DNA of 64,000 nucleotides from Cutibacterium avidum ATCC 25577 (GCF_000227295.1 NZ_JH165054.1:922948-986947), one strand, 5' to 3'; numbered from the stretch's first letter, positions 56,101 through 64,000 are shown. Numbers and translations are program-made. The notes: generated by a model not told the origin, from the sequence alone.

Positions 56101-58571
56101 CCATCCTCAACGGAGCCGTCGTCAACGCTGAGACCCCCGACTCCTCGAGCTTGTTCCAGATCGAGAACCAGCCCTTCCTGCGCAAGGACAAGACCCTGCC
56201 GGTCCGTGGTGTCGTCTCGGCCGAGGTCGCCAAGGTGACCGTCAACGAGATTGACGCCACGATCGACGCCGACCATCACTTCACCGCGATGGTCGGATGG
56301 GCCGAGGGTCACAACACCTACGAGATCGTCGCCTACGACGCCGCCGGCAAAGTCCTTGACCGCTCCACGACGTGGATCGACGTCGACCTCAAGGGCCCGC
56401 AGCTGACCGCTGACGCCGCTCGCAATTCTCAGAGCCTCGTCACCGTCAAGGACGACGGCACCGTCGACGTCTCCGGCGCCGTCTCCGACGACCAGACCAA
56501 GATTGGCGACCAACGTCGCCCGCTGACGGTCATGATCGACGGCAAGAAGGTCCAGGCGAATGCCGACGGCACCTTCAAGGCGACCGTCACACCGGGCAAG
56601 TCGGCCACCCAGATCGTCGTGACGGCCAATGACGGGGTGAACGTCACCACGGTCGCCCTGCCTCTCGACCGCCCGGTCACCGAGGACAACGCCTTGCACA
56701 TCACCTTCGACGACCCGGCCATGGCTGATCCGAACTCCCCGTTCGGCCAGCAGAACGTCTTCCTGGACGGCAAGGACCCCAACATTGGCACCAAGACGAG
56801 CCCTCGTACCTACACGCTCTCGGGCACCTTCAACCGTGCTCCGAAGTCCTTCACCATCGAGGGCAAGGAAGTCCAGCTCGATTCCAAACTGCACTTCTCC
56901 GTCAAGGTTCCGATCAACCAGGGTCTGACCAAGATCGGCTACACCGTCACCGACACCACCAGGGGAGCCAAGACCCTCGAGAGTGCATGGCGCGTGTTCT
57001 ACGACAGCCGGATCCCCAGTATCCAGCTTGATCGTCCGCGTATCGCCGAGGACGGCGCCATCTACGTCACCAAGCCGTCGCAGGACGTCACCTTCGCCGG
57101 CCGAGTGTGGGACAACGCCTTCGGTTACAACCTGGCCATCAACGGCAACATCGTCAGCAACTTCACCAACATCTGGGATCCGGGCGCCACCATCAACAAG
57201 CGCGGATTCTCCGAGGATGTCACCGCCTCTGATGGCGACCGCATCCTGTTGGGTCTCTACGACCTCATGGGCAACCGCCTGGAGCAGATCATCCCGGTGA
57301 TCAGCGATGCCGACGCCCCTGACGTCGAGGTTGCTGGCGTCAAAGCTGGTGACGTGGTGTCCGAGCCGACGACGATCACCGTCAAGGCTTCTGACGCTCA
57401 CCTTGACAACATGAAGGTGACTCTGGACGGCAAGCAGGCCGCCTTCAAGGCCACGAAGGTGGTTCCCGCCGAGGGTGCCGAGGTTGCCTTCGAGGGAGAG
57501 CCGGACGACACCGGTGCCACCGCGCCGTCGATCTCTCCGTCGACTGAGGCCTCCGCCGCTCCGTCCGCCAGCGCTCCGACCACTGGCTCGGCTGTTCAGG
57601 CTGAGAAGGTCGCTGCCAAGGCCGCTGCTGCTCAGGAGACTGTCGACGAGGAAGCCGCCAAGGGTGACGCCAAGCCGCCCAAGACCGGTGAGGGCTACAC
57701 CCAGCTGACGGTCGAGCTATCGACCAAGGACCTGTCTGCTGGCGCGCACCAGCTGGCCGTCACCGCCACCGACCGCGCTGACCGCCGTACCGACGTCGCC
57801 GTGCCGTTCACGGTGGACGCTGCTCCTCGAATCGAGGGACCGGCTGCCCTGGTCGTCAACCCCGATGGAAACGTCCTCGACCAGATCCGCGACGCCTACA
57901 AGGTGGTTGACGATCTCGACGAGAACATCGTTGTCAACGCCAACCTGAGCGGGCTCGTCATGGACCAGGCCGTCCCGGTTGTCCTCACTGCGGTCGACTC
58001 GGCTGGCCACGTCGTCACCAAGACCGTGCAGATCACCATGCAGCGTCCGGAGCGGACCCTGGCCGGTGAGTGCGGGACGATGAGGGGCCGCTTCGCCAAG
58101 GGTGACTCGATCTCGATCACCTGCCGCGCCGACGACAATGGAGACGTCATCGTCACCGTGAAGAACGCCGGACCGGCCGTCGCCGGAACCCTCACCCTGA
58201 ACGTGCCGACCGATCGCAAGATCCTCGTTCTCGAGAATGGCAGGGTCATCGGCACCGCGAAGGGTCAGATCGTTGACGGCAAGGTCGTCCTCAACTCCCC
58301 GTCGAAGATCACTCTCAACTTCGTCGCCACGAAGGCCGACCCGGGTGACACCCAGCCGACCATCCCGGGCAGGACGAAGCCGGGACACGACACCAAGCTG
58401 GGTCATGGCACCAGGCCGGGTAACAACGGTTCCAAGACCCCACACCGCCATTACCAGCTGCCCTCCACCGGTGGTGACCCCGCCACTGGCCTGACCGGTC
58501 TCGCCGGACTCGTCGGGATGGGAGCGCTGGCCAGCATGGCAGTTGTAGTCATTCGCAAGTCGCGTCGCTGA
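53127..58571 (+). CDS. Large LPXTG-anchored subtilisin-like serine protease
   Basis: 1814 residues. Signal peptide (1-27, cut after AMAA). Inhibitor_I9-like propeptide (about 45-120). The S8 catalytic triad is D156 (VDTGID), H209 (SQHGMHVAG) and S540 (MSGTSMATPNVAG), with a protease-associated (PA) insert at about 360-470. C-terminal to this are Fn3_5/DUF1034-like and repeated Ig-like modules (about 640-1480), an Ala/Ser/Glu-rich linker near 1450-1530 and a final wall-spanning region. LPSTG (1778-1782), a hydrophobic helix and RKSRR form a sortase signal. The layout resembles streptococcal C5a peptidase/lactocepin. It should be a wall-attached protease. Substrates are unknown. Confidence 0.9.
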   Translation: MRTSRGGGLLAGIVALALAATPAAMAAPSPTPPPLSSPPAAQKQSEKVKVMVLLKGQPSGRGVEKTNLAELSRTISAIQSKAPIKVDRRFGMLLKGFSAWVETSDIPTLEAQPGVTSVKPVRAYKPVDDDANLETGATAARKTGLDGRGTVVSIVDTGIDIKHQDMRLDAEGKAAAKLKAADGFTDKVPYGYNFADRNNNAKDTTASQHGMHVAGIVAANGGADADAVTNGRVNGAAPEAQLLAMKVFSNDPAKSESAYTDDIVAAIEESVRRGADVINMSLGSPDGVDSADQGEALAIANAQHAGVQVIAAAGNDGLSTSTRGDEVDALGLLDNGALGSSAAAPAAWSVASINNAHKIVTAAKATWEGGSAEVGYQQQAGPADLEVHKLWPAGIGKPAQVPAEVKGNWALIERGEISFADKVKNATAKGATGVIIFNNADGGNGIPGMAGIDGSKVPVSGMGHDDGQKLADVMQSGKEVSIQLTTSNKLVDNPDPLLASSFTSWGATPDLNFKPEIAGVGGSVYSTLNDNKYGVMSGTSMATPNVAGLSALMLQSLRKTNPGLSRVAADSTLRTAMSNTAEILKYSSGVPLAPRQIGAGLAQVDRATKTHVLATVDGKPNAALKEVNSARKVNIALTNLGDKPQTFTTSQTCVINEDHSGDNPLTSCSTGEKASAETSTVTVPAHGTANVSWTITPKSGDSHWIEGWFKFSSTDPSQPDLALPYMGFVGNWNAESIIDTPIYSKTPSVMSQVFGEKNPHKTVLASKALGSMTVERGVGHNFFSPNGDGMLDTIFAQTLLLRSAQELKFSVVDANGKTVRELDSDRDLQHMLLNKLALISTNAADSDPDRGWDGKVWDAKKSAFVTAPEGKYTFKVQARLSPNFSWQTVEMPFVLDVTAPKLATSVRSNTDGTASVIVKVTDAGSGAGPVAARDGSGTMLTADTTSVPGSTVLTVSNPAEAKYVQITGVDRAFNTTTSVVMLDKTALATPDPILNGAVVNAETPDSSSLFQIENQPFLRKDKTLPVRGVVSAEVAKVTVNEIDATIDADHHFTAMVGWAEGHNTYEIVAYDAAGKVLDRSTTWIDVDLKGPQLTADAARNSQSLVTVKDDGTVDVSGAVSDDQTKIGDQRRPLTVMIDGKKVQANADGTFKATVTPGKSATQIVVTANDGVNVTTVALPLDRPVTEDNALHITFDDPAMADPNSPFGQQNVFLDGKDPNIGTKTSPRTYTLSGTFNRAPKSFTIEGKEVQLDSKLHFSVKVPINQGLTKIGYTVTDTTRGAKTLESAWRVFYDSRIPSIQLDRPRIAEDGAIYVTKPSQDVTFAGRVWDNAFGYNLAINGNIVSNFTNIWDPGATINKRGFSEDVTASDGDRILLGLYDLMGNRLEQIIPVISDADAPDVEVAGVKAGDVVSEPTTITVKASDAHLDNMKVTLDGKQAAFKATKVVPAEGAEVAFEGEPDDTGATAPSISPSTEASAAPSASAPTTGSAVQAEKVAAKAAAAQETVDEEAAKGDAKPPKTGEGYTQLTVELSTKDLSAGAHQLAVTATDRADRRTDVAVPFTVDAAPRIEGPAALVVNPDGNVLDQIRDAYKVVDDLDENIVVNANLSGLVMDQAVPVVLTAVDSAGHVVTKTVQITMQRPERTLAGECGTMRGRFAKGDSISITCRADDNGDVIVTVKNAGPAVAGTLTLNVPTDRKILVLENGRVIGTAKGQIVDGKVVLNSPSKITLNFVATKADPGDTQPTIPGRTKPGHDTKLGHGTRPGNNGSKTPHRHYQLPSTGGDPATGLTGLAGLVGMGALASMAVVVIRKSRR

Positions 58572-58582
58572 CGCCTGGCAAC

Positions 58583-58618
58583 ACGTCGCCCCCTCACCTG
58601 TTGGTGAGGGGGCGACGT
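58583..58618 (+). terminator. Subtilase gene terminator
   Basis: Perfect 16-bp inverted repeat (58583-58598 and 58603-58618) with a four-base loop, 11 bases after the stop. Confidence 0.85.
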
Positions 58619-58712
58619 TCGTTGCGGGGGTTATTGAAAGGGCTGAGATCGAGGCCTGTCGTGGGGCTGTCCCGCCAGGGGTTTGATGACGGTGCGCCGC
58701 AGCGGCGACGTG

Positions 58713-59096
58713 TCAGCGGCCGCGCGGCGGGCCGGGAATGAGAATTTCCCCGCCAGCCCGCCATGCGCGCAGGCCCGATGCGAGGAAGTCGCAGGTGTAG
58801 CCCTTCTCCCGTACCCGGTCCACCAGGTGACCGGATCGGAAACCGGTGTCGCACACCAGGACGAATTGCGGATCGGGTTCAGCCAACGGGTCATCGCCAT
58901 AGACTGCGGTGAACGGGTCGGCGATCAACTCCTTGGGACTGACGAGCCGCGACCCAGGGGCGTGGCCGGCCTCATATTCGCGAGGAGTCCTGACGTCGAC
59001 GAGAACTCCTCCCTTGGCGAGGATGTTGAGGACGTCGGGAAGCTCAAGGCCTCCCTCGGCCATTCCATGATTCATCAGCAGGTCGCGCAGTCCCAT
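58713..59096 (-). CDS. Rhodanese-like domain protein
   Basis: 127 residues. The rhodanese core spans about 20-118 with VLVDVRTPREYEAGHAPGS and the active-site loop VCDTGFRSG (C82). Single-domain rhodaneses transfer sulfane sulfur from donors in the cytoplasm. The ATG is eight bases after TAGACT (minus strand, 59105-59110), a slightly wide leaderless spacing. No metabolic neighbour points to a specific role. Confidence 0.85.
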   Translation of the reverse strand: MGLRDLLMNHGMAEGGLELPDVLNILAKGGVLVDVRTPREYEAGHAPGSRLVSPKELIADPFTAVYGDDPLAEPDPQFVLVCDTGFRSGHLVDRVREKGYTCDFLASGLRAWRAGGEILIPGPPRGR

Positions 59097-59167
59097 GTCT
59101 GCACAGTCTAGGGAAAAGTGACCGAACGGTGATTCACACCGTCTCGTACTGGGTGGCGACTCACCCG

Positions 59168-59242
59168 ATGGCGAAAAATCCCGGCATGGCAGGGCCCGGG
59201 AAGCGTCAATGCGCGTTCCCCGGGCCTGCTGACGAAAATGGT
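59168..59242 (+). repeat. Possible copy 3 of the diverged intergenic repeat
   Basis: From ATG 59168 codons read MAKNPG...RQCAFPGPADENG; the later part resembles copy 1 (C....PAD-E/K-N). An imperfect hairpin (about 59190-59228) lies inside. Similarity is weaker than between copies 1 and 2. Confidence 0.35.
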
Positions 59243-59284
59243 CACTCTCTGCTCGACGCTGTCTGTCGACGAGCGGGCTGTGGC

Positions 59285-59746
59285 TCAGGCGTTGATGCCC
59301 TCCAGTACCGCGCGAACCTCCTGCGGAGTCGAAGCCGACATCAGACGGTTGCGGAAATCAGCCTTGACGAGATTCCGTGCCAGGGAGGCCAGGATACGCA
59401 GGTGCTCGTTACCAGCTGCGGCCGCGGGAACAGCGATGAGAAAGACGAGGTTGGCCAGGGAACCGTCCGGGGCTCCCCAGTCCACTCCCTCGTCGCTGCG
59501 AGCAAAGGCCAGGGCCGGACGATCGACGCCATCACACTTGCCGTGCGGAATCGCGATGCCGTCACCCAGACCGGTGGTTCCGACATCCTCACGGGCGCGG
59601 ACGGCCTTGAGGAGCACATCGCGGTGGACCAGCGCACCGCTGGCACCGATGAGGTCAACCATCCTCTCGATGGTGTCATTCTTGTTCCCTGCACTCAGGG
59701 ACAGATCAATCGATCCTTCGGCGAGCAGATCTGCAATCGTTGCCAT
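59285..59746 (-). CDS. PTS fructose-type EIIA component
   Basis: 153 residues, PTS_EIIA_2 fold. The phosphorylated histidine is H68 in GLGDGIAIPHGK. It takes phosphate from HPr and passes it to the EIIB domain of the partner encoded next. The two genes form a transcript (the EIIBC stop to this ATG is 36 bases). Substrate is fructose or a related sugar or polyol; fruK and fruR are not in the window. Confidence 0.9.
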   Translation of the reverse strand: MATIADLLAEGSIDLSLSAGNKNDTIERMVDLIGASGALVHRDVLLKAVRAREDVGTTGLGDGIAIPHGKCDGVDRPALAFARSDEGVDWGAPDGSLANLVFLIAVPAAAAGNEHLRILASLARNLVKADFRNRLMSASTPQEVRAVLEGINA

Positions 59747-59782
59747 GTTGTTTCTCCTAACGATGTCGTTGTGGGGTCAAGG

Positions 59783-61276
59783 TCACGCCGCGACGGCACG
59801 TTCCTTCTTCCGAGCTGCTGCTTTCTTGAGGGCCAAGGACATGAATGCCGTCACCAGGGCACCGATGATGATCGCGGCGAAGAAGCCGAGGATGGGGCTG
59901 CACGCGCCGAGTACGCCGACGATCGGTCCGCCGTGCATGACGACGTCGTGCACCCCGAACATGCCGGCCAGCACAGCGGCGACGGCTCCACCCACCATGT
60001 TCGACGGGATGACACGGGCCGGGTCAGCTGCGGCGAACGGGATGGCACCCTCGGTGATGCCGAACAGACCCATGAAGAGAGCGGCAATACCGGCGTCACG
60101 CTCCTGCTTGGTGAATAGATGACGATCAATGAGGGTGGCCAGGCCCATGCCGAGCGGGGCGACCGGGATGGCGGCTGCGGCCAGACCCATGACCTTGCCC
60201 TGGTCGACGGCGATCATGCCGCCGGCGAAGAGGAAGGCCACCTTGTTGACCGGCCCGCCCATGTCGAAGCTGACCATGAGGCCGATGATGATGGCGAGGA
60301 TGACGATCGAGGAGGTCGTCATACTGGCCAGGAAGTTCGTCAGGCCGTTGAACAGGGCCGCCAGCGGGCGGCCGAGCACGTAGACGTAGAGCAGCGAGAC
60401 GACCGCGGTGCCGAAGATCGGGATGATGAGAATCGGCACGATTGGCTTGACGTACTCATGCCACGGGATCTTTCGCATCCACTTGGCGACGTAACCGGCG
60501 ATGATGCCGATGATGATGGCGCCGATGAAACCAGTATTGAGGCCGGTCTTGGCGCCGTCAGGGGCAGTCGTCGTCAGGTAGGGGAACTGGTCGCCGCTGT
60601 TGGCGATGAAACCGGACACCATGCCGACGACGAGGCCGGGACGGTCAGCGATGGCCTGAGCGATGAAACCGGCGAGCACCGGAATCATGAGGGAAAAGGC
60701 CAGAGTTCCAATCTGCAGGATGGTCTGCCAGAAGCTGCCCTCGGGGACGGCGACGCCGCCAGCAGTGGGTTTGCCGCCGATGCCCAGGGCCAGGGCGATC
60801 ATGATGCCGCCACAGACCACGAAGGGGATCATGTGGGAGACCCCGGCCATCAAAGCGGCGTAGAGGGTATGCCCGACGGAACCCTTGTCGTCCTTGCCGG
60901 GCTTGGCAGGGGTGACTCCAGCGGAGACCTCGGCGGGCTCGGTTTCGAGGTCCTCCTTGGCCCCGCCACGAACGGGGGCGGACAGGGCCTTCTCCATGAG
61001 CTCGGCCGGACGAGCGATGCCGTCCTGAACACCGGTGACGAGGACGCGCTTGCCGTCGAAGCGGGACAGGTCGACCTCGGTGTCAGCCGCGATGATGACA
61101 GCATCGGCCTCACGGATGTCCTCGGCGGTCAGCTCGTTCTCGACGCCGATCGACCCCTGGGTCTCGACCTTGATCTGGTCACCGGCTTCCTTGGCCGTCT
61201 CCTCCAATTTCTCGGCTGCCATGTATGTGTGGGCAATACCGGTCGGACACGCTGTGATTCCAATGTATTTCTTCAT
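59783..61276 (-). CDS. PTS fructose-type EIIBC component
   Basis: 497 residues. EIIB domain (about 1-100, MKKYIGITACPTGIAHTYMA) with the phosphorylated C10. EIIC domain (about 140-490, about eight to nine helices) with FDMGGPVNKVAFLFAGGMI and ITEGAIPFAAADPARVIPSNMVGG, the fructose-permease signatures. It imports and phosphorylates the sugar at the membrane. The ATG at 61276 has AAGGAGAACG upstream; the longer frame has no domain. EIIA is a separate gene downstream. Confidence 0.93.
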   Translation of the reverse strand: MKKYIGITACPTGIAHTYMAAEKLEETAKEAGDQIKVETQGSIGVENELTAEDIREADAVIIAADTEVDLSRFDGKRVLVTGVQDGIARPAELMEKALSAPVRGGAKEDLETEPAEVSAGVTPAKPGKDDKGSVGHTLYAALMAGVSHMIPFVVCGGIMIALALGIGGKPTAGGVAVPEGSFWQTILQIGTLAFSLMIPVLAGFIAQAIADRPGLVVGMVSGFIANSGDQFPYLTTTAPDGAKTGLNTGFIGAIIIGIIAGYVAKWMRKIPWHEYVKPIVPILIIPIFGTAVVSLLYVYVLGRPLAALFNGLTNFLASMTTSSIVILAIIIGLMVSFDMGGPVNKVAFLFAGGMIAVDQGKVMGLAAAAIPVAPLGMGLATLIDRHLFTKQERDAGIAALFMGLFGITEGAIPFAAADPARVIPSNMVGGAVAAVLAGMFGVHDVVMHGGPIVGVLGACSPILGFFAAIIIGALVTAFMSLALKKAAARKKERAVAA

Positions 61277-61705
61277 CGTTCTCCTTGATGTGGGGGTGCG
61301 CTCGCCCGTCTTTGTCGGGCACTGGGATGACACATCGTCGTCGGCACCAATGTCCGACGTGATCAGATCCGTCAGGCAACTGGGGCTCTCCACACCACAA
61401 CGAGCGGATTCCCACGAATCTCCTCACCAGACCAGGCACGTTCGGTCATGCTACCTGCCGCCCCCTGCACGATCCCCATCGACCTTGAGCTGTCCTCGAG
61501 CCGAGTTCCCCCGGGACCCCACCAGCACGCGGTGAGAGCCTCCCGGTGACAAAAATCTCCGCCTCACCAGGCACCTACGCACTGGAGTGCCTGGTCCGTG
61601 CCCGTACTGACGAAAAACGCCAAGGAGAACCGACGGATAGGTCAGGCTCCATCACGGCTTGCCGATCCGCTGGTGACCTTCAGCCCTTTCGGGTGCGATC
61701 GGAGG
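61277..61705. other. 429-bp upstream region of the PTS operon with repeat copy 2
   Basis: No supported gene. It should hold the PTS promoter. It contains repeat copy 2 (61546-61620) with a perfect hairpin. Confidence 0.55.
61546..61620 (+). repeat. Copy 2 of the diverged intergenic repeat
   Basis: From GTG 61546 codons read VTKISASPG...LECLVRARTDEK. Gapless similarity to copy 1. It contains a perfect 9-bp hairpin ACCAGGCAC/GTGCCTGGT (61566-61574 and 61587-61595). Confidence 0.5.
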
Positions 61706-62068
61706 TCACGGGCCTCTGGACATATGTCGCGTCGACTCTGGCAGCTCCTTTCTCACCATCAGGACGATGGAGAAAATCACTCCAAGGATGAAGGTGATGT
61801 GGGGAAGGGACCCCGCGAGACGTCCTCGGCGCGCCTTGGGGCGTCCTGGGCCAGGAATACCGACGAGGTTGACAGGCCCAGGCCGATTGCGACGCCGATG
61901 AAGGAGATGGCAACGAGAGGTCTTGTCATTGGGGGTAAGGGCAAAGGTGTCGGAGAGGAACACCATGGCCACGTTGAAAATGGAGAGGTTATAGCCATCA
62001 ATGAACTCTCTGAATGCAATGAGAGGGGACGACCACTTCTTGATGAATCTCGCGCGATCTTCACCCAC
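61706..62068 (-). pseudogene. Truncated and frameshifted MFS transporter remnant
   Basis: The N-terminal MFS part (about FREFIDGYNLSIFNVAMVFL, then ISFIGVAIGLGL in a second frame) is followed almost immediately by a C-terminal MFS end (ITFILGVIFSIVLMVRKELPESTR). Ten or so helices are missing from the middle, and the reading frame changes near 61920. No intact transporter can be made. It lies next to the damaged radical SAM maturase, so both seem to be remains of one locus. Confidence 0.75.
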
Positions 62069-62120
62069 ATAGATCGCGCCGGTCGAGTTGTGGTTCGTGG
62101 CGGATGGACTCCTTCATCTC

Positions 62121-62146
62121 GAGATACGCACGTCTAGAGATACGCA
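62121..62146 (+). repeat. Direct repeat upstream of the MFS remnant
   Basis: GAGATACGCA occurs at 62121-62130 and 62137-62146 (16-bp period). A nearby TTATC/GATAA inverted repeat lies at 62169-62182 in an AT-richer patch. Confidence 0.45.
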
Positions 62147-62240
62147 GCGCTGCGCGTCGCAAGCTAAATTATCACGCGATAAAATCGGCAATCGAATGGC
62201 CCACAGAAATATGATCGTGACATATGCCCCGATGAAAGGG

Positions 62241-63505
62241 TCACCGAGCCGACGGGCGCAACCTGTTCCTCACCTGCGGATCAAGAATCTCAGCGGGGGC
62301 TCGATTGGCGCGCACCAGCCGCGCCATGACAACGAGGTCAGGACGAATTGAAGAGTAGAAATGGAAGTATCCAGGGCAAAGATAATTCTGCCCCTCTTCG
62401 CCATCAATCGAGGTCATGAAACGATTCTTGGGACACCCACCCTGACACATTCTCAAGTGCGGACACCTGCGACATTGCTGGGTCAGCTGAAGATTCTTCT
62501 TCTTGGAGAATTCTCGCATCGTGTCCGTTGAGACCAGCTCCGCGAAGGACTTCTCTCGAATGGACCCAAGACGCCAATCAGGCTCAACCCAGTGATCGCA
62601 TGCATAGACGTCTCCATTGAATTCCATGGCTACGTTGTTGCCGCATTGCGGGGCATGAACGCACACCGGGTGAATGCCGAACATGGCCGACAGCGCAGCG
62701 TCAAGATCCTGAATGAACACCGCCCCGACGTCATGCTGAACCCATTCCTCGAAGATCTCGGTGAGGAACTGACCATAGGCCCCTCCTGGCGATAGAGCAG
62801 CCGCTCGCCGGACGCCGTCCGCCATCCCGCCTCAGCAACTGGAAGATCCTTGTCGTTCACCCTCTCGACGATGGGGATGAACTGCAGGTACTGAGCCCCT
62901 AAATCATCACGGAAATGCCGATAAATCTCGACCCCTGAATGCTGATTGGCGGCATTGACGGTGCACAAGATGTTGGTCAGAACTCCCGCTCTCTGCAGAA
63001 GACGGTATCCGCGCGCAACCATGTCATAAGTGCCACGTCCACCACGGTTCTTGCGGTACGCATCATGGAGATGGGCCGGGCCATCGATGGACACACCGAC
63101 CAAGAAATCTTGCTCAGCCAGGAAAGCCGCCCATTCTTCATCAATGAGGGTGGCATTCGTCTGAATGGCATGAGTCACCTTCTGACGCGGTCGCCTGTAC
63201 TCGTCAGCAAGTTCAACAACCCGGCGGAAGAACGGCAGCCCCCTCAACGTCGGCTCGCCGCCCTGCCACAACATCATGACCTCACCGTCGTTGCTGGCAG
63301 CCAGGAACTCCACGATGTAATCGCGCAAGGTGTCGTCGTCCATCTGCTGACGCGGCGCGTCGTACAGCAACTCCTTCGACAGGAAGAAGCAGTACTCACA
63401 GTCCAGATTGCATGCTGCACCTGTCGACTTTGCAACCACTGACAAGGGCAGACGCTGACGTACGAAGGGCCTGGAGCTGCCCTTGGCCGATGCGTGGGGT
63501 GCCAT
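62241..63505 (-). pseudogene. Radical SAM/SPASM anaerobic sulfatase maturase, frameshifted
   Basis: The first part (start ATG 63505, GGAGGG upstream) carries the radical SAM motif C32-x3-C36-x2-C39 (CNLDCEYC), LWQGGEPTLRG and SIDGPAHLHDAYR, all typical of formylglycine-forming maturases. At about 62790-62800 the reading frame moves by one, and the rest (SPGGAYGQFLTEIFEEWV to the end) continues in another frame with the SPASM cysteines CGNN, ACDHW, CRRCPHLRMCQGGCP. Each half is intact and well conserved, so the lesion is a single-base event or sequencing error. No slippery heptamer for programmed frameshifting is visible. No sulfatase gene is in the window. Confidence 0.82.
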
Positions 63506-63596
63506 TATTCCCTCCGCTGTCTTTTCACACGCGCCAACACCGGCAGGACAGCATGCCCGCTCGTCACACCGATTTACCACGCGAGCTGTGGAGAAC

Positions 63597-64000
63597 TCAG
63601 TCCTTGGAGTTCTCCTTACCGGCCTTCCGACGCACCGCGATCCTGCTGTACATCTCCTCGACGATCTCGGTGAATCTCTTCTCCACCTCACGACGTCGCA
63701 CCTTGAGGGTCGGTGTGAGCAGGCCATTGTCCATCGTGAACTCGTCCCACAGCACCCGTAGGTCACGGATCTGTTCCTGGTGAGGCAGCTTCTCCGTGAT
63801 CTCGGCCACACGACGCCGAATCTCCTCGGCCAGCTCCTCGGATCGCAGCATCTCCGGCCCGGTCATCGACGAGATGTGCAGCCTCTCGGCGATCTCCTCC
63901 ACCTGAGGCAGAGACGGCTTGACGAGCAGGGTCAGGCACGGACGATTGTCGCCCAGCAGCACCGCATGCTCGAAGAGCGGATCCTTCATGAGGGAGTTCT
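63597..64000 (-). CDS. Long-chain acyl-CoA ligase, C-terminal part (cut by window edge)
   Basis: The last 130 or so residues: DPLFEHAVLLGDNRPCLTLLVKP is the C-terminal domain of AMP-forming fatty acyl-CoA synthetases (FadD15/FAA type), ending DNGLLTPTLKVRRREVEKRF with the catalytic lysine region (TPTLKVRR). The gene runs off the window at 64000 (minus strand, so its start is beyond). It activates fatty acids with CoA. Confidence 0.88.
   Translation of the reverse strand, partial: NSLMKDPLFEHAVLLGDNRPCLTLLVKPSLPQVEEIAERLHISSMTGPEMLRSEELAEEIRRRVAEITEKLPHQEQIRDLRVLWDEFTMDNGLLTPTLKVRRREVEKRFTEIVEEMYSRIAVRRKAGKENSKD

Noticed and set aside
55524-57401. A 625-codon minus-strand frame inside the subtilase
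   Set aside because: Antisense to Ig-like repeats of the subtilase; a compositional shadow without a domain.

Overview
The window is a 64 kb stretch of a high-GC Gram-positive chromosome with dense, short-spaced genes. Actinobacterial marker families (a WhiB-like regulator, a TadA-associated acidic protein, a DUF4921 protein, LytR-CpsA-Psr and LytR_C proteins, a siderophore-interacting protein, an LPXTG surface protease) point to Propionibacteriaceae, most likely Cutibacterium. That assignment is inference from gene content, not a database match. The gene groups rpsF-ssb-rpsR-rplI and serS/pheA usually lie near oriC in actinobacteria, so the window is probably close to the origin.

Layout. 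1-6.4 kb: a secreted RlpA-type protein, a PRC-barrel protein, a MalY-type C-S lyase, a small conserved protein with a LytR_C membrane protein, a CPA1 antiporter and tRNA-Ser(CGA). 6.4-11.3 kb: a flippase, TadA and its acidic partner on the minus strand; upp and a MaoC-like dehydratase on the plus strand; a YbaK protein. 11.3-17.2 kb: a GH13 branching-type enzyme, the potassium transporter Kup, a class I amidotransferase, a glycerophosphodiesterase and a small membrane protein. 17.3-25.4 kb: tRNA-Arg(ACG), tRNA-Ser(GCT), an LCP cell-wall ligase, a galactose cluster (LacI regulator, galK, sodium symporter) and tRNA-Ser(TGA). 25.5-30.5 kb: a His-rich secreted protein with a lipoprotein partner, a quinone oxidoreductase, argG and a DUF4282 protein. 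30.6-41.4 kb: an MFS protein, a large CPA antiporter, a WhiB-HTH protein, a HAD phosphatase, DUF4921-serS, a PRC-barrel/DUF2382 protein, pheA and aat. 41.5-50.7 kb: a metal ABC transporter behind a DtxR-type operator, a siderophore-interacting protein, uppP, ferritin, a 2H phosphoesterase and an MHS-family transporter. 50.8-64 kb: the rplI-rpsR-ssb-rpsF operon, a 1814-residue LPXTG subtilase, a rhodanese protein, a fructose-type PTS, a decayed sulfatase-type locus (MFS remnant and frameshifted radical SAM maturase) and the C-terminal part of an acyl-CoA ligase.

Functional links. TadA is encoded beside its probable helper, and one of its usual substrates, tRNA-Arg(ACG), is 9 kb away. SerRS and three serine tRNAs are in the same window. 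Metal and iron handling (metal ABC transporter, siderophore-interacting protein, ferritin) lie within 7 kb. UppP, the LCP ligase and the LytR_C protein serve the envelope.

The most notable non-coding signals are: start codons placed 6-8 bases after a -10 hexamer in at least a dozen genes (leaderless mRNAs); operator-like palindromes inside or beside the argG, metal-transporter, antiporter and upp promoters; a diverged intergenic repeat present in two or three copies; and two clusters of DnaA-box-like sequences.
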